From: Splendidivirga corallicola
Lineage (GTDB): Bacteria; Bacteroidota; Bacteroidia; Cytophagales; Cyclobacteriaceae
Assembly (NCBI GenBank): GCA_030442035.1
Contig: JAUJEA010000008.1
Coordinates: forward strand, 186,001-250,000
Direction of reading: 5' to 3'
DNA: 64,000 nucleotides
The notes beneath the pieces are model-generated. The model searched no databases, was not told the DNA's origin, and saw nothing but the letters and a program-made list of their open reading frames with translations. The position numbers and the translations under genes were made by a program. Each line of letters starts with the position of its first letter. Positions within the stretch are counted from its first letter, which is position 1. Below, one piece after another: positions 63,912 to 64,000 of the stretch.

Positions 63912-63936
63912 GATTAGGCTGAAAACTGCATTCAAC

Positions 63937-64000
63937 CTAATGGTCCTCCCAAATAACTATTCTTCTATGAGGTGTATATGGCAAGCCCGACACCTCAAGT
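63937..64000 (-). CDS. C-terminal end of an unidentified gene
   Basis: The minus strand is open from the window edge to a TAG at 63937, giving about 20 residues that end in PHRRIVIWEDH. A strong minus-strand terminator follows 26 bases later, which is the main support for a real gene end. Too short to identify. Confidence 0.5.
   Translation of the reverse strand, partial: LEVSGLPYTPHRRIVIWEDH

Larger units (their letters stand above)
63348..63936. other. Intergenic region with two terminators
   Basis: 590 bases without a gene. A GCAACTT word repeated in tandem lies at 63534-63547. A minus-strand TATCTTTG box at 63646-63653 may serve the TPR gene. A strong plus-strand terminator at 63793-63820 has no plus-strand gene before it. 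Confidence 0.5.

Overview
The window is chromosomal DNA of a free-living Bacteroidota, most likely of the order Cytophagales. This is an inference from gene content, not from a marker gene: there is a GldA/GldF/GldG gliding-type ABC transporter, a SprB-repeat lipoprotein, FecI/FecR regulation with a TonB-dependent receptor, PD40-OmpA proteins, a two-component propeller kinase, PadR plus FtsX-type permease pairs, and several AT-rich upstream regions with the Bacteroidota -7 element TANNTTTG. No rRNA, tRNA, CRISPR array, intact insertion sequence or prophage was seen.

Layout. 1-2.1 kb: cut-off FtsX-type permease and its PadR regulator. 2.3-6.5 kb: XdhC-type factor, two small unknown proteins, MFS exporter. 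6.5-10.1 kb: a GH172 (DUF2961) hydrolase with a decayed IS3 transposase on one side and a decayed tyrosine recombinase on the other. 10.1-11.7 kb: MarR-GNAT fusion and DinB operon behind a palindromic operator candidate. 12-13.6 kb: subtilase. 14.2-15.7 kb: arsenosugar pair (peroxidase-like protein and ArsS), bracketed by TTTCAGG heptamer repeats. 15.8-19.3 kb: large GAF protein and an exported unknown. 19.4-22.4 kb: second PadR-permease pair. 22.7-25.9 kb: lipoprotein, tandem YciI protein, PD40-OmpA protein. 25.9-32.3 kb: two membrane histidine kinases with a HAD phosphatase between them. 32.4-38.3 kb: FecR, ECF sigma factor, YheT-type hydrolase, TonB-dependent receptor and deoxynucleoside kinase. 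38.5-41.1 kb: SprB-repeat/cytochrome lipoprotein, cupin, small membrane protein, dienelactone hydrolase. 41.3-44.6 kb: gldA-gldF-gldG. 44.8-50 kb: DNA alkylation repair (Ogt and, 4 kb on, an alkyladenine glycosylase), a DUF218-like protein, a second PD40-OmpA protein, a hotdog thioesterase. 50.2-52.2 kb: DUF2911 protein and fatty-acid desaturase. 52.5-57.5 kb: PIG-L deacetylase, an overlooked 46-residue membrane protein, a sodium:solute symporter, and a lipoprotein. 57.9-60.7 kb: M16 protease. 61.5-63.3 kb: XRE regulator behind a clear operator, convergent with a TPR membrane protein that looks like a degenerate histidine kinase. The last 64 bases hold the end of another gene.

Most of the window is ordinary envelope, stress and regulatory housekeeping. 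The parts most worth following are the PIG-L / micropeptide / symporter operon, the GH172 gene set between mobile-element remains, the arsenosugar genes bracketed by short tandem repeats, the XRE operator with its neighbouring pseudokinase-like TPR protein, and the paired PadR-permease modules that share an upstream motif.
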